This document shows positions 9,372 to 25,773 of a stretch of 64,000 nucleotides of DNA, piece by piece. This DNA comes from Sphingomonas glaciei. Its GTDB lineage: Bacteria > Pseudomonadota > Alphaproteobacteria > Sphingomonadales > Sphingomonadaceae. A program made the translations under genes and the position numbers. Location of the stretch: NCBI RefSeq assembly GCF_023380025.1, contig NZ_CP097253.1, positions 310,001-374,000 of the forward strand, read 5' to 3'. Numbering within the stretch: position 1 is the stretch's first letter; the number at the start of each line of letters is the position of its first letter. Under the pieces are notes generated by a model, which was not told the DNA's origin, did no database searches, and worked only from the letters and a program-made list of their open reading frames with translations.

Positions 9372-9407
9372 AAAAGGGGCCCGGTCGCCCGATCAGGGGG
9401 TGCAAAG

Positions 9408-10157
9408 ATGCGACAACTTGCGATGATGATGACGGTGGCGGGTTTGCTAACGCTGCCGTCGGCCGCGGCCGCCCAGGATGCAGCGGCCAAGGCGCCGCCG
9501 ACCGTGGTCGTGTCTGGCGGCGCGACCCTGGTGTCCGATTATCGCTATCGCGGCGTGTCGCAGACTGACCGGCGGCCTGCGCTCCAAGGGAGCCTGGGCG
9601 TATCCCTCGACAACGGGCTGTACGCGAGCATCTGGGGATCTTCGATCGACGATTATGTCGCCAACGGGTCGGACCAGGAGATCGATTTCGCCGTCGGGTT
9701 CAAGCGCAGCGTCGGCGCGACCACCTTCGACGTCGGCGTGCTCTATTATTACTATCCAAGCTCGGGCGGCATCAACACCGATTTCGTCGAACCCTATGTC
9801 GCGGTCAGCCAGACCTTCGGACCGGTCACCGCCAAGGCTCTGGCCGCCTATGCGCCCAAGCAGAACGCGCTGACGGTCGGCAATGGCAAGGAGGATAACC
9901 TCTACCTCGCGGGCGACCTTAGCGCCGCCGTGCCCAATTCGCCGATCAGCGTCACCGCGCACGTCGGCCGCAGCTTCGGGCCGAGCTACATCACGCTTGG
10001 CAAGGCGCATACCGACTGGAGCCTGGGGGCGAGCGCGACGATCAAGGGGCTGACCGCCGGCATCGCCTACGTCGACACCGACGCCTACTTCATCACGCCA
10101 AGCGGGCGCAACGCGAGCAAGGCCGGCATCGTCGCCTCGCTCGGCGTGGCTTTCTGA
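9408..10157 (+). CDS. TorF family putative porin
   Basis: 249 residues with a signal peptide (MMMTVAGLLTLPSAAAAQ) and a 12- to 14-strand barrel pattern. The opening SGGATLVSDYRYRGVSQTDR and the terminal GIVASLGVAF are typical of the TorF/Gcw_chp porin family. It is 11 bases upstream of the PII gene, which is followed by amtB; this triad is common in alphaproteobacteria, so the protein is presumably the outer-membrane entry for ammonium or another small nitrogen compound under nitrogen control. The substrate is inferred only from context. A GGGATCCC motif and an inverted repeat CTGCAGC/GCTGCAG (9300-9323) lie in the upstream region. Confidence 0.88.
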   Translation: MRQLAMMMTVAGLLTLPSAAAAQDAAAKAPPTVVVSGGATLVSDYRYRGVSQTDRRPALQGSLGVSLDNGLYASIWGSSIDDYVANGSDQEIDFAVGFKRSVGATTFDVGVLYYYYPSSGGINTDFVEPYVAVSQTFGPVTAKALAAYAPKQNALTVGNGKEDNLYLAGDLSAAVPNSPISVTAHVGRSFGPSYITLGKAHTDWSLGASATIKGLTAGIAYVDTDAYFITPSGRNASKAGIVASLGVAF

Positions 10158-10168
10158 GGAGGGCGGGC

Positions 10169-10507
10169 GTGAAGTTCATCATCGCATATATCAAGCCGTT
10201 CAAGCTGGAGCCCGTCCGCGACGCGCTTCAGGAAGCCGGGATCGAGGGCATGACCGTGTCCGAGGTGCGCGGCTTCGGCCGTCAGAAGGGGCAGCCGGTC
10301 TTCTATCGTGGCGCTGAGTACAACACGACCTTCGTCCCCAAGATCAAGCTGGAGATCGCGGTAGCCGATGACCAGGCGCATGGCGTGGTCGAGATCATCG
10401 CCAACATCGCCCGGACGGACTCGATCGGCGACGGCAAGATTTTCGTCCTCGACCTCGAATCCGCGCTTCGCATCCGCACGGGGGATACCGACCATGATGC
10501 GCTCTGA
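10169..10507 (+). CDS. glnK: Nitrogen regulatory protein P-II (GlnK/GlnB)
   Basis: 112 residues with a GTG start after GAGGAGGGC. Full PII fold: opening MKFIIAYIKPFKLEPVRDAL, T-loop with Tyr51 in FYRGAEYNTTFVPK (the uridylylation site of PII proteins) and the C-terminal GDGKIFVLDLESALRIRTG that contributes to ATP and 2-oxoglutarate binding. The next gene, amtB, starts 13 bases downstream; the glnK-amtB pairing is nearly universal, and GlnK plugs AmtB when nitrogen is plentiful. The symbol glnK rather than glnB is chosen from this linkage; the sequence alone does not separate the two. Confidence 0.97.
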   Translation: MKFIIAYIKPFKLEPVRDALQEAGIEGMTVSEVRGFGRQKGQPVFYRGAEYNTTFVPKIKLEIAVADDQAHGVVEIIANIARTDSIGDGKIFVLDLESALRIRTGDTDHDAL

Positions 10508-10520
10508 GGGGAGGGGGAGA

Positions 10521-11930
10521 ATGAATTTTGGACACTGGCTCGGGCGGGGTTCGGCGGCGCTGCTGCTGGCCGCACTCGCCGCGTCGCCTGCATGGGCGCA
10601 GGAAGCGGCGGCTGCGGCCGCGGCGGCTCCACCAGCACCAGACAAGGGCGACACGACCTGGATGCTGATCTCCTCGGCCCTGGTGCTGATGATGTCGGTG
10701 CCCGGGCTGGCGCTGTTCTACGGCGGGCTGGTCCGTGCCAAGAACATGCTGTCGGTGCTGATGCAGGTGCTGACGATCGTTGCCATTGCCGCGCTGGTGT
10801 GGGTCGGCTGGGGCTATAGCCTGGCGTTCACCGCCGGTAATCCCTTCATCGGCGGCTTGTCCAAGGCGTTCCTGAGCGGGGTCGACGCGACCACGCTGGC
10901 GGCGACTTTCTCCAACGGGGTCTACATCCCGGAATATGCCTACATCGTGTTCCAGATGACCTTTGCCTGCATCACTCCGGCACTGATCGTCGGGGCGTTT
11001 GCCGAGCGGGTGCGCTTCTGGCCGCTGATGCTATTCGTGGTGCTGTGGCTGACTGTGGTCTATTTCCCGCTGGCGCACATGGTCTGGTACTGGGCCGGCC
11101 CGGACTTCCTGCCCAACCAGCCGGGCGACTGGGGCCTGATCTATGGCTGGGGCGCGCTCGACTTCGCCGGCGGCACGGTGGTGCACATCAACGCCGGGAT
11201 CGCCGGTCTGGTCGGCTGCCTCGTGATCGGCAAGCGGATCGGCTACAACAGCGAGCCGCTGGCGCCGCATTCGCTGGTGATGACGATGATCGGCGCTTCG
11301 CTGCTGTGGGTCGGCTGGTTCGGCTTCAACGCCGGTTCCAACCTTGAGGCCAACGGGGTCACCGCGCTGGCTTTCGTCAACACCTTCGTCGCCACCGCGG
11401 CAGCGGCGCTGACCTGGGCGGGGATCGAGCAGCTCATCCACCGCAAGTCCTCGCTGCTGGGCGGGGCGACCGGCGCAGTGGCCGGGCTGGTCGCGATCAC
11501 GCCGGCGGCAGGCTTCGGCGCTCCAGGGACGTCGATCCTCCTCGGCGCTGTAGCCTCGGCGGTGTGCTTCTTCTTTGTTGCCAAGGTGAAGAACCGGTTC
11601 GGCTATGACGACTCGCTGGACGTATTCGGGGTGCACTGCATCGGCGGGATCGTCGGGGCGATCGGGACCGGCATCGTGGCCGCCCCCTCGCTCGGCGGGC
11701 AGGGCTTCTTCGACTATACGGTGCTGCCGGCTGTTCCCGGGACCTACGACATCGCCGCTCAGCTGCTGATTCAACTCAAGGCCGTGGCACTGACCCTGGC
11801 CTGGTCGGGGGGGCTGTCGTTCGTCCTGTTCTTCGTCATCGACAAGACCATCGGCCTGCGCCCGACCGTCGATGCCGAGCGCGAAGGGCTCGACATCTCC
11901 TCGCACGGGGAGCGCGCCTACAACCTTTGA
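10521..11930 (+). CDS. amtB: Ammonium transporter AmtB
   Basis: 469 residues from the ATG at 10521 (GGGGAGA at 10513-10519); the frame is open to 10368 but that start lies inside glnK. A cleavable signal peptide (ALLLAALAASPAWAQ) precedes 11 membrane helices. Amt hallmarks: LALFYGGLVRAKNMLS, the twin pore histidines in PLAHMVWYWAGPDF and DVFGVHCIGGIVGAIGTG, and GGTVVHINAGIAGLVG. It imports ammonium through the inner membrane and is regulated by the upstream PII protein. The C-terminal tail (GLDISSHGERAYNL) is the conserved PII-interacting region. Confidence 0.97.
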   Translation: MNFGHWLGRGSAALLLAALAASPAWAQEAAAAAAAAPPAPDKGDTTWMLISSALVLMMSVPGLALFYGGLVRAKNMLSVLMQVLTIVAIAALVWVGWGYSLAFTAGNPFIGGLSKAFLSGVDATTLAATFSNGVYIPEYAYIVFQMTFACITPALIVGAFAERVRFWPLMLFVVLWLTVVYFPLAHMVWYWAGPDFLPNQPGDWGLIYGWGALDFAGGTVVHINAGIAGLVGCLVIGKRIGYNSEPLAPHSLVMTMIGASLLWVGWFGFNAGSNLEANGVTALAFVNTFVATAAAALTWAGIEQLIHRKSSLLGGATGAVAGLVAITPAAGFGAPGTSILLGAVASAVCFFFVAKVKNRFGYDDSLDVFGVHCIGGIVGAIGTGIVAAPSLGGQGFFDYTVLPAVPGTYDIAAQLLIQLKAVALTLAWSGGLSFVLFFVIDKTIGLRPTVDAEREGLDISSHGERAYNL

Positions 11931-11936
11931 CCAGTT

Positions 11937-11970
11937 TGCGCCGGCCCTATCCTCCTCCAGGGTCGGCGCA
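11937..11970 (+). terminator. Possible terminator after amtB
   Basis: A 12-base arm at 11937-11948 pairs with 11959-11970 (TGCGCCGGCCCT against AGGGTCGGCGCA, one G-U pair) around a 10-base loop, 7 bases after the amtB stop. The following run is only ATTCACTTT, so the U-tract is poor; it may equally protect the mRNA 3' end. Confidence 0.45.
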
Positions 11971-12030
11971 ATTCACTTTGCCGAACGTGCCGATCACTTA
12001 GCCATACAGGCCGTGAAGTTTTTTGCTTTG

Positions 12031-12047
12031 CGAATGGGATCCATTCG
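12031..12047. promoter_or_regulatory. Imperfect GGGATCC site with CGAAT/ATTCG arms before gltB
   Basis: CGAATGGGATCCATTCG: inverted arms CGAAT and ATTCG around GGGATCC. On the minus strand it reads GGATCCCATT, a 7-of-8 match to the GGGATCCC motif found before other amino-acid genes. It lies 71 bases before the gltB start. Confidence 0.4.
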
Positions 12048-12118
12048 TGCACTTTCGCTGCAGCGCAACATCCTGGTTGCGGCGGCGGAGCAAGGCTCGG
12101 TAACGTAGGGACTGGCGG

Positions 12119-16600
<4,482 letters not shown>

Positions 16601-16604
16601 TCCC

Positions 16605-18014
16605 ATGAACAACCCCACCGGTTTCCTTGATATCGACCGCGAGGACCGTCGCTATCGCCCGATCAGCGAGCGGCTGAAGAGCTGGAGCGAGTTCGTCGAG
16701 CCGCTGCCCGAAGGGACGGTCGCGCGCCAGGCGCAGCGCTGCATGGATTGTGGCATTCCCTTCTGCCATTCGGCCTGCCCGGTGAACAACCTCATCCCCG
16801 ACTGGAACGACCTGGTCACGTCGGATGACTGGCAGGCCGCGCTCGACCGGCTGCACGCGACCAACAATTTCCCGGAGTTCACCGGCCGGGTCTGCCCTGC
16901 GCCGTGCGAGGCGGCGTGCACGCTGAACCTCGAGGATCGGCCGGTCACGATCAAGACCATCGAATGCGAGATCGCCGACCGCGGGTTTCGCGAAGGCTGG
17001 GTCGCCCCGCGGCTGGCGAGCAGGGGTACGGGACGGCGGATCGCGATTGTCGGGTCGGGTCCGGCGGGCCTTGCCTGCGCGCAGCAACTGGCGCGGATGG
17101 GCCATAATGCCACGGTGTTCGAGAAGACCGACCGGATCGGCGGCCTGCTGCGCTACGGCATTCCCGACTTCAAGCTGGAGAAGAGGCTGATCGACCGCCG
17201 GGTCGCGCAGATGGAGCGCGAGGGCGTGCTGTTTCGCACCAACGTCGACGTTGGCCGCGACCTGCCGCTGGATCGCCTGCTCGACGATTATGAGCTGGTG
17301 GTGCTGGCGGTCGGTGCCGAGCGCCCCCGCGACCTCGAAGTGCCGGGTCGCGACCTGCCCGGCATCCACTTCGCGATGGAGTATCTCTCCCAGCAGAACC
17401 GCCGCGTGGCGGGCGATGCGGAGGAAGCAGCGGCGCCTGCCGGCACGATCAGCGCGACCGGCAAGCATGTGGTGGTGATCGGCGGCGGCGACACCGGCTC
17501 CGATTGCATCGGCACCGCCAACCGCCAGGGGGCGGCGTCGGTCACCCAGCTGGAGATCATGCCGAAGCCGCCCGAGCGCGAGAATAAGGCGCTGACCTGG
17601 CCTTTATGGCCGCTCCGCATGCGCACCTCTTCAAGCCAGGAAGAAGGTTGCGAGCGCGATTTTGCGGTGCTGACGACTGCCTTTGTCGGGAACGGACGGG
17701 TCGAAGGCCTGCGCTGCGCGCGCGCCCATTGGGAAGGCGGCCAGCTGCGGGAGGTCGAGGGTTCGAGCTTCGAGCTCAAGGCCGATCTCGTCCTCCTCGG
17801 GATGGGATTCACCGGGACGACCTTCCCGATCGAGGATGCGGGCCTGCAAGGGGAACGCGGCGTGATCGCGGCCGATGCCGAGCGCTTCGCCACCAGCCGG
17901 TCGCGGGTGCTGGCCTGCGGCGACGCGCGGCGCGGGCAGTCGCTGGTGGTGTGGGCTATCCGCGAGGGCCGCGACTGCGCCGCCGCGGTGCACGAGGCAT
18001 TGGCTCAGGCCTGA
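16605..18014 (+). CDS. gltD: Glutamate synthase (NADPH) small subunit
   Basis: 469 residues, ATG start 4 bases after gltB. N-terminal 4Fe-4S region ([17 protein letters not shown] and CPAPCEAAC), FAD-binding [17 protein letters not shown], second nucleotide fold with [20 protein letters not shown] for NADPH, and a C-terminal segment typical of GltD. It passes electrons from NADPH to the large subunit. Its stop codon lies inside the palindrome TCAGGCCTGA, which also contains the stop of the convergent leuD, so the two genes overlap by 10 bases and no terminator hairpin fits between them. Confidence 0.98.
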   Translation: MNNPTGFLDIDREDRRYRPISERLKSWSEFVEPLPEGTVARQAQRCMDCGIPFCHSACPVNNLIPDWNDLVTSDDWQAALDRLHATNNFPEFTGRVCPAPCEAACTLNLEDRPVTIKTIECEIADRGFREGWVAPRLASRGTGRRIAIVGSGPAGLACAQQLARMGHNATVFEKTDRIGGLLRYGIPDFKLEKRLIDRRVAQMEREGVLFRTNVDVGRDLPLDRLLDDYELVVLAVGAERPRDLEVPGRDLPGIHFAMEYLSQQNRRVAGDAEEAAAPAGTISATGKHVVVIGGGDTGSDCIGTANRQGAASVTQLEIMPKPPERENKALTWPLWPLRMRTSSSQEEGCERDFAVLTTAFVGNGRVEGLRCARAHWEGGQLREVEGSSFELKADLVLLGMGFTGTTFPIEDAGLQGERGVIAADAERFATSRSRVLACGDARRGQSLVVWAIREGRDCAAAVHEALAQA

Positions 18015-18577
18015 GCCTGCTCGCTCGCGCGCTCGAACGCGCTAATAGCGGCTTCGCTTTGCAGGGTCAGCGCGATCTCGTCCTGTCCGGCAAGCAGGCA
18101 CTGGCGCCGGAACGGGTCCATGTGGATCGGGTAGAAGTGCCCGTTGGCCGACCGGACCAGTTGCTGCTCGAGGTCGACCGTGATGGCGTGATCGGGTGCG
18201 GCCTCGATCAGGCTTTGCACCGCTGCCTTGTCGAGGCTGATCGCGGCGATGCCGTTCTTGAAGGCGTTGCTGGCGAAGATGTCGGAGAAGCTCACCGCGA
18301 TGACCGCGCGGACGCCAAGATCGGCCAGCGCCCAGGCGGCATGTTCGCGGCTCGACCCGCAGCCGAAATTGGCGAGCGCGAGCAAAATCGGCGCTCCAGC
18401 GAAATGGGGATCGTCGAAGACATTGCCCGGTTGCGCGCGCAACGCCTCGAAGGCGAAGCGGCCGAGGCCTGCGCGGGTGACAGTCTTGAGATGCTCGGCC
18501 GGGATGATCAGGTCGGTGTCGATATTGTCGAGCGCGAGCGGATAGGCGCGGCCGCAGACCCTGGTGAACGGCGTCAT
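18005..18577 (-). CDS. leuD: 3-isopropylmalate dehydratase small subunit
   Basis: 190 residues from the ATG at 18577, which overlaps the leuC stop as ATGA; the frame is open to 18796 but the extra 73 residues are arginine-rich shadow of leuC. Typical LeuD: opening [20 protein letters not shown], then [19 protein letters not shown] and [19 protein letters not shown]. With LeuC it isomerises 2- to 3-isopropylmalate. Last gene of the ilvC-ilvG-ilvM-leuABCD operon; it overlaps gltD tail to tail by 10 bases. Confidence 0.97.
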   Translation of the reverse strand: MTPFTRVCGRAYPLALDNIDTDLIIPAEHLKTVTRAGLGRFAFEALRAQPGNVFDDPHFAGAPILLALANFGCGSSREHAAWALADLGVRAVIAVSFSDIFASNAFKNGIAAISLDKAAVQSLIEAAPDHAITVDLEQQLVRSANGHFYPIHMDPFRRQCLLAGQDEIALTLQSEAAISAFERASEQAQA

Positions 18578-20028
18578 GCCGCCATCTCCTGGCCGACCGG
18601 GGGCAGATCGCGGACGTCGGTCAGACGACCGGCGACGGCGGCGGCGGCGGCCATGGCGGGCGACATCAGGTGGGTTCGCGCGCCCGGTCCCTGGCGGCCG
18701 ACGAAGTTGCGGTTTGAGGTGGATGCGCAGCGCTCGCCCGGCGGCACCTTGTCCGGGTTCATCGCCAGGCACATCGAGCAGCCGGGCTCGCGCCATTCGA
18801 AGCCCGCGGCGAGGAAGATGCGGTCGAGCCCCTCGGCCTCGGCCTGGCGGCGGACCAGACCCGAGCCGGGCACGACCAAGGCCTGGCGCAGGCTCGGGTG
18901 GCGGCGGCGGCCATCGAGCACCGCGGCGGCGGCGCGAAGATCTTCGATCCGGCTGTTGGTGCAGCTGCCGATGAACACATGGTCGATGCCGATGTCCGCC
19001 AGCCGCTGGCCAGGCGACAGGCCCATGTAGGCGAGCGCGCGGGCAGCTTCCTCGCGCCGCGCCGGATCGGTGAAGGAGGTGAGTTCGGGAACGCGCGCAC
19101 CGATCGGCAGCGCCTGATCGGGAGAGGTGCCCCAGGTGACGGTAGGGGCGACCTCTTCAGCGCGGAAGTGCAGCGAGCGATCGAAACTCGCGCCCTCATC
19201 GGTCCGCAGCTCGCGCCAGCGTTCGACCGCGCGGTGCCATGCCTCGCCCTGCGGCGAGCGTGGACGGCTTTTGAGATAGGCGAAGGTCTTGTCGTCGGGT
19301 GCGATCAGGCCCGAGCGGGCGCCGGCCTCGATCGTCATGTTGGCGACCGTCAGCCTCCCCTCGACGCTCATCGCCTCGAAAGTCGTGCCGCGAAATTCGA
19401 TGACATGCCCGGCACCGCCGCCGACGCCCAATCGGGCGATGATCTCGAGGATCAGGTCCTTGGGCGTGACCCCGGGCCCCAGAGCCCCGTCGACCCTGAC
19501 TTCCAGCGTGCGCGAGGGCATCAGCCACAGCGTCTGGGTCGCCAGCACATGTTCGACCTCGGTCGTGCCGATCCCGAACCCCAGCGCGCCGAGCGCTCCG
19601 TGGGCGGCGGTGTGGCTATCGCCGCAGACAATGGTGGTGCCCGGCAAGGTGAAGCCCTGCTCCGGCCCCACCACGTGAACGATACCTTGATCGGGCGACA
19701 GTGCGTCGATGTACGGAATGCCGAACTCAGCCACATTCGCTTCGAGCGCGTTCAGCTGCGCCGCGCTGGCGGGATCGTCGATTGGTAGCGGTCCACCATT
19801 TTGACGCACGCGCGCGGTGGTGGGCAGATTATGGTCGGGCACCGCCAGCGTCAGGTCGGGCCGCCGCACCCTTCGACCTGCGGCGCGAAGGCCCTCGAAA
19901 GCTTGCGGCGAGGTCACTTCGTGAATCAGGTGGCGGTCGATGTAGAGCAGCCAGGTGCCGTCCTCGCGGCGCTCCACGACGTGGCTGTTCCAGATCTTCT
20001 CGTAGAGGGTGAGGGGAGGCGCGTTCAT
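18574..20028 (-). CDS. leuC: 3-isopropylmalate dehydratase large subunit
   Basis: 484 residues from the ATG at 20028, which overlaps the leuB stop as ATGA (an ATG at 20037 is also in frame). Aconitase-family features: [20 protein letters not shown], the 4Fe-4S cysteines in [17 protein letters not shown] and [11 protein letters not shown], and [17 protein letters not shown]. Length is normal for bacterial LeuC. It is joined to leuD by another ATGA overlap, so the two subunits are translationally coupled. Leucine biosynthesis, second step. Confidence 0.98.
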   Translation of the reverse strand: MNAPPLTLYEKIWNSHVVERREDGTWLLYIDRHLIHEVTSPQAFEGLRAAGRRVRRPDLTLAVPDHNLPTTARVRQNGGPLPIDDPASAAQLNALEANVAEFGIPYIDALSPDQGIVHVVGPEQGFTLPGTTIVCGDSHTAAHGALGALGFGIGTTEVEHVLATQTLWLMPSRTLEVRVDGALGPGVTPKDLILEIIARLGVGGGAGHVIEFRGTTFEAMSVEGRLTVANMTIEAGARSGLIAPDDKTFAYLKSRPRSPQGEAWHRAVERWRELRTDEGASFDRSLHFRAEEVAPTVTWGTSPDQALPIGARVPELTSFTDPARREEAARALAYMGLSPGQRLADIGIDHVFIGSCTNSRIEDLRAAAAVLDGRRRHPSLRQALVVPGSGLVRRQAEAEGLDRIFLAAGFEWREPGCSMCLAMNPDKVPPGERCASTSNRNFVGRQGPGARTHLMSPAMAAAAAVAGRLTDVRDLPPVGQEMAA

Positions 20029-21115
20029 CCGCAGCATCCGCGGTTGGTCATGAACAGGTGGCGCAGGCCGCTGTCGCGCCGGGAGCGGACCTCCAGCCTG
20101 TCGCGCACCGCGGCGCCGAAGCCCGAGGTGCTCGCGTCGCCGCCGAGGTCGGGTGTCCGGCAGCCCGACAGGAGGGTCGCCTCAAGCGCCTCGCGCAGCA
20201 CCGCACCGGCGTCGCCAAGGCTAAGCTCGTCGAGCATCATCGCGGCACTGGCGATGGCGCCGGATGGATTGGCGATGTCGAGCCCACCGATCTGGGGGGC
20301 AGAGCCGTGGATCGGCTCGAACAGTCCTGGTCCGCCGGACCCGAGACTTGCCGAGCCAAGCAGGCCGATCGAGCCGCCGATCACCGACAGCAGGTCAGAC
20401 AGGATGTCGCCGAACAGATTTTCGGTCAGGATCACGTCGAAGCGGCGCGGCTCGGTGATCACCGCCATCGCGCAGGCGTCGACGTAAAGATGGTCGAGCG
20501 CGACGTCGGGATAGGCCTTGGCGATCTCGTCCACGGTCGACCGCCACAGCCTGGAGGTGGCCAGCACATTGGCCTTGTCGACCTGCGTAACTTTGCCTTT
20601 GCGACTGCGCGCCGCGCGGAACGCGACGTGCGCGACCCGCTCAATTTGCTCGCGGGTGTAGGTGCAGAGGTCGGAGGCCTGGTCCTCGCCGAGGCGATGC
20701 TCGCCGTAATAAATGCCGCCGGTCAGTTCGCGCACGACCAGGATGTCGGACCCGCTGGCGACCTCGCTGCGCAGCGGCGACCATTGCCCGCCCTGCAGCA
20801 CCTCGACCGGGCGAAGATTAGCGTAGAGGCCAAGTTCCTGCCTGATCTTGAGCAGTCCAGCCTCGGGCCGCTCCGCGCAGCCGTTCCAGCGATCGCCGCC
20901 GACCGCGCCCAGCAGAATGGCATCGGCCTTTTTGCACGCCGCGAGGGTCGATGGCGGAAGAGGCTCGCCATGGCGGTCGATCGCCACGCCGCCGAAGTCA
21001 TGCTCGGTGAAGCGCAGGCCCAGTCCGCGCTCGGCCGACAGAAGGTCTAGGCAGGCGACCGCCTCGCGGGTGACTTCGGGACCGATGCCGTCACCGGGGA
21101 GGACCGCGATGTGGA

Positions 21116-21119
<4 letters not shown>
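20025..21119 (-). CDS. leuB: 3-isopropylmalate dehydrogenase
   Basis: 364 residues, ATG start overlapping the leuA stop (ATGA). Isocitrate/isopropylmalate dehydrogenase family: [18 protein letters not shown], substrate-binding [12 protein letters not shown] and [10 protein letters not shown], metal-binding [20 protein letters not shown], and the NAD-binding [20 protein letters not shown]. It oxidises and decarboxylates 3-isopropylmalate. The order leuA-leuB-leuC-leuD behind ilvG-ilvM is notable because the other sphingomonad-like genes in this window do not resemble such gammaproteobacterial arrangements. The last residues ([11 protein letters not shown]) look like an unstructured tail. Confidence 0.97.
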
Positions 21120-22692
<1,573 letters not shown>

Positions 22693-22696
<4 letters not shown>

Positions 22697-22950
22697 GGTC
22701 GCGCACTCGGTTGGCTGGGAGAAAGGGTGACCGACGACACGTCGAACAGATTGCCGACCTGCCGCGCGACGATGTCCGGCTGGCGGCCCGCATCGCGCGC
22801 TTCGATCAGCATCGACAGCGAGGAAGATCGCTGCGGCCGTTCAGACAGGGTCAGCTCGTGGATGCGGTAACCGCGGCGCTCGATCAGGCCGAGGATGCGT
22901 AGCATGGCACCCTCGGCGGGGACGAAATCGACGTCGAGGCGGGCGTTCAC
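22693..22950 (-). CDS. ilvM: Acetolactate synthase small subunit, IlvM type
   Basis: 85 residues from a GTG at 22950 that overlaps the ilvG stop as GTGA; the frame is open far upstream to 23808 but that part is shadow of ilvG. One ACT domain: RLDVDFVPAEGAMLRILGLI, then GYRIHELTLSE. The length matches IlvM (about 87 residues) rather than IlvN/IlvH (about 95-170, often with a second domain). It is the regulatory partner of the acetolactate synthase encoded just upstream. The short type is unusual for an alphaproteobacterium, where IlvH is the common form. Confidence 0.88.
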
Positions 22951-24638
22951 CAGCGTTTCTCCAGCATTTCGACATTGGGGCTGTTGGGCGGAACCAGTGG
23001 CCAGACATTCTCGCGCGGGTCGATCCGCACGTGCATCAGGATTGGGCCTCCGGTGCCGAGCAGGCGCGCGATCCCGCCTGCGACCTCGTCCCGGCAGTCG
23101 ATAGTGAAGGCCTCGATCCCGAAAGCGTGCGCGACCTCGGAGAAAGCGGGATTGTCGCTGAGGTCGATCTCCGAGAAATTCTCCTCGAAGAACAATTCCT
23201 GCCACTGGCGGACCATGCCCAGCTGCGAATTGTCGATCAGCACGATCTTGAGCGGCAGGCGGTAGCGGCGCAGGGTCGCCAGTTCCTGGATGTTCATCAT
23301 AAACGAGCCGTCGCCCGACACGGTGATCACCGTCGCATCCGGCTCGGCCAGCAGCGCGCCGATCCCGGCCGGAACGCCATAACCCATCGTGCCGAGGCCG
23401 CCGCTGGTGAGATGGGCCTGCGGACGCGAGAAGCGGCAGTGCTGCGCGACCCACATCTGGTGCAACCCGACGTCGCAGGTGAAGATGGCGCCGTCGCCCG
23501 CCTTGTCGGCCAGCGTCTTGAGGAGGGCAGGGGCGTAGATGCCCTGGCCCGGCGCATCGTAGCGCGGCGCCCACAGCCGCTTGCGGCCTTGGCAATGTGC
23601 CAGCCAGTCGCCGACGTGAGGCTGCGCCGAGAAGCCGTCGAGCGCGGCCACGATATCGCCCGCGAAGCCGACCTCGGCCCGGCGCAGCTTGCCGATCTCG
23701 GACGGGTCGGCGTCGAGGTGGATGACCTTGGCGTTGGGCGCGAAGCTGGCGAGCTTGCCGGTCGCGCGGTCGTCGAACCGCGCCCCGATGCAGATGAGCA
23801 GGTCGCATTCCTCGACCGCGATGTTGGCCGCGCGCGACCCGTGCATGCCGAGCATGCCGATAAAGGTCGGGTCGTCGGTCGGGATACTGCCCAAGCCCTT
23901 CAGGGTCGCGACCGAGGGAATGGCGGTGCGGGCCACGAATCGCCTCAACGCATCCTCGGCGCGGGCCATCGCCACGCCGCCGCCGACATAGAGCAGGGGC
24001 TTGACCGCCGCCGCGATCAGCGCGTCGGCCGCGGCCACTGCGTCGCTGTCGAAGGCGATCGCCTTCGGCTGGTGGACGGGGAGCTCAGCCCGCGTCGCAA
24101 AGCCGTTGGTGACGTTCTTGGGCAGGTCGATCAGCACCGGCCCCGGTCGCCCCATCGTGGCGATGCGAAAGGCTTCGGCGAACACGTGCGGGATGTCGGC
24201 GGGGTCGCGGACCAGGAAGCTGTGCTTCACGATCGGCATCATCAGCCCGAAGGTGTCAATCTCCTGGAAGGCGTCGGTCCCCATCAGCGTGGTCGGGACC
24301 TGCCCGGTGATCGCCACCATCGGCACGCTGTCCATGAAGGCGTTGGCGATGCCGGTGATGAGGTTGGTCGCGCCCGGCCCCGAGGTCGCCAGGCACACCC
24401 CGGCCTGGCCAGTCACCCGCGCATAGGCATCGGCCGCCAGCGCCGCGGCCTGTTCGTGGCGGACCAGGATGTGCTTGAGGCTCGATCCGGTCAGCGCGTC
24501 ATAGACCGGCATGATCGCGCCGCCGGGATAGCCGAAGATATATTCACTCCCCGCTGCCTCCAGCGCCTCTACGACGAGCTGTGCGCCGAGGACCTGCTGG
24601 GGCAGCGGGGCAGGCGGCCTGGGAGCTGGGGAGAGCAT
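22947..24638 (-). CDS. ilvG: Acetolactate synthase large subunit
   Basis: 563 residues, ATG start 2 bases after the ilvC stop. Three-domain thiamine-diphosphate enzyme: GYPGGAIMPVYDAL and catalytic Glu in LVRHEQAAALAADAYARV (N-terminal domain), ATSGPGATNLITG, the central FAD-binding domain, and the ThDP/Mg motif GDGSFMMNIQEL followed by NSQLGMVRQWQELFF. It forms acetolactate or acetohydroxybutyrate for valine, leucine and isoleucine. Called ilvG rather than ilvB/ilvI because of its ilvM-type partner; the enzymatic call itself is certain. Confidence 0.96.
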   Translation of the reverse strand: MLSPAPRPPAPLPQQVLGAQLVVEALEAAGSEYIFGYPGGAIMPVYDALTGSSLKHILVRHEQAAALAADAYARVTGQAGVCLATSGPGATNLITGIANAFMDSVPMVAITGQVPTTLMGTDAFQEIDTFGLMMPIVKHSFLVRDPADIPHVFAEAFRIATMGRPGPVLIDLPKNVTNGFATRAELPVHQPKAIAFDSDAVAAADALIAAAVKPLLYVGGGVAMARAEDALRRFVARTAIPSVATLKGLGSIPTDDPTFIGMLGMHGSRAANIAVEECDLLICIGARFDDRATGKLASFAPNAKVIHLDADPSEIGKLRRAEVGFAGDIVAALDGFSAQPHVGDWLAHCQGRKRLWAPRYDAPGQGIYAPALLKTLADKAGDGAIFTCDVGLHQMWVAQHCRFSRPQAHLTSGGLGTMGYGVPAGIGALLAEPDATVITVSGDGSFMMNIQELATLRRYRLPLKIVLIDNSQLGMVRQWQELFFEENFSEIDLSDNPAFSEVAHAFGIEAFTIDCRDEVAGGIARLLGTGGPILMHVRIDPRENVWPLVPPNSPNVEMLEKRW

Positions 24639-24640
24639 TC

Positions 24641-25687
24641 TCAGGCTGCCTGTGACTGGGGTTGCGGCGCCGCCTCATCGGGCGCCTCGACGGCCGGCTG
24701 CTGCAGCCAAGCCATGTGCTTGCGCAGCTTGGCGCCGACCTGTTCGATCGGCTGGGCGAGGTCGGCATCCCACATCCGCTGATACTCGGGCTTGCCGGCG
24801 GCGCTTTCGGCGATCCACTGGCGGGCGAAGGCGCCGCTTTGGATGTCGGCGAGGACCTCGCCCATGCGGGCGCGGGTTTCATCGTTGATGACCCGCGGGC
24901 CGGAGACGAAATCGCCATATTTGGCGGTCTCGGACACGAAGTGCAGCATCTTGGCGAAGCCGCCCTCGTACATCAGGTCGACGATCAGCTTCAGCTCATG
25001 AAGGCATTCAAAATAGGCGACTTCCGGCTTGTAACCGGCGTCGACGAGCGTCTTGAAACCGGCGGCGACGAGTTCGGTCGCACCGCCGCACAGCACCGCC
25101 TGCTCGCCGAAAAGGTCGGTTTCGGTTTCCTCGCGGAAGCTGGTCTCGATCGCTCCGGCGCGGGTGCCGCCGATCCCGCGCGCATAGGACAGGGCCTTGG
25201 CCCGCGCTTCGCCGCTCGCATCCTGCTCAGCCGCGAACAGACAGGGCACGCCGCGACCGATCTCATATTCGCGGCGGACCAGGTCGCCGGGGCCCTTGGG
25301 CGCGACCAGGATGACGTCGATGTCGGCCCGCGGCCGGACCTCGCCGTAGATCACCGAAAAGCCATGCGCGACCAGCAGCGCGCCGCCTGCCTTTAGGTTG
25401 GGCGCGATGTCGTCGGCATAGACCCGGCGGTGGCTCATGTCGGGGGTCAGCAGGCAGACCAGTTGGGCCTGCCGTGCCGCTTCGGCCGGCGAGAAGGTGG
25501 CGAAGCCGTTGTCCTGCGCCCGCCGTTCCGCGCCGCCGCCGCCCCGTGCGCCGACGATGACGTGATAGCCGCTGTCGCGCAGGTTGCGGGCATGGCTGCG
25601 CCCCTGGCTGCCATAGCCGATGACCGCGATTGTCGCCCCGCGCAGGGCATCGTGGCGGGCGTCGTCGTCGGTGTAGATGCGTTCCAT
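24641..25687 (-). CDS. ilvC: Ketol-acid reductoisomerase (class I)
   Basis: 348 residues from the ATG at 25687 (GGAAGA ribosome-binding site on the minus strand); the frame extends to 25894 but that part covers the attenuator. NADPH-binding [60 protein letters not shown] and the KARI C-terminal domain with [16 protein letters not shown] and the metal ligands in [19 protein letters not shown]. The C-terminus carries a Pro/Gln/Ala-rich extension. First gene of the ilvC-ilvG-ilvM-leuABCD operon and directly downstream of the leader peptide and terminator at 25707-25851. Confidence 0.97.
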   Translation of the reverse strand: MERIYTDDDARHDALRGATIAVIGYGSQGRSHARNLRDSGYHVIVGARGGGGAERRAQDNGFATFSPAEAARQAQLVCLLTPDMSHRRVYADDIAPNLKAGGALLVAHGFSVIYGEVRPRADIDVILVAPKGPGDLVRREYEIGRGVPCLFAAEQDASGEARAKALSYARGIGGTRAGAIETSFREETETDLFGEQAVLCGGATELVAAGFKTLVDAGYKPEVAYFECLHELKLIVDLMYEGGFAKMLHFVSETAKYGDFVSGPRVINDETRARMGEVLADIQSGAFARQWIAESAAGKPEYQRMWDADLAQPIEQVGAKLRKHMAWLQQPAVEAPDEAAPQPQSQAA

Positions 25688-25706
25688 CGGGTCTTCCTTC
25701 TCGCGC

Positions 25707-25740
25707 AAAAGAAAACCCCCGCTCTGGTGAGGAGCGGGGG
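25707..25740 (-). terminator. ilv attenuator terminator
   Basis: On the minus strand a 9-bp stem, CCCCCGCTC with GAGCGGGGG (25740-25732 and 25724-25716), 7-base loop, followed by TTTTCTTTT. It stands between the leader peptide and ilvC. Its 5' arm and loop contain CGCTCCTC (25729-25736), which pairs perfectly with GAGGAGCG inside the end of the leader ORF (25780-25787), giving the competing antiterminator. Confidence 0.93.
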
Positions 25741-25773
25741 CCGTGAATTCCTGTGTCCGGTTGGACGTTGGCT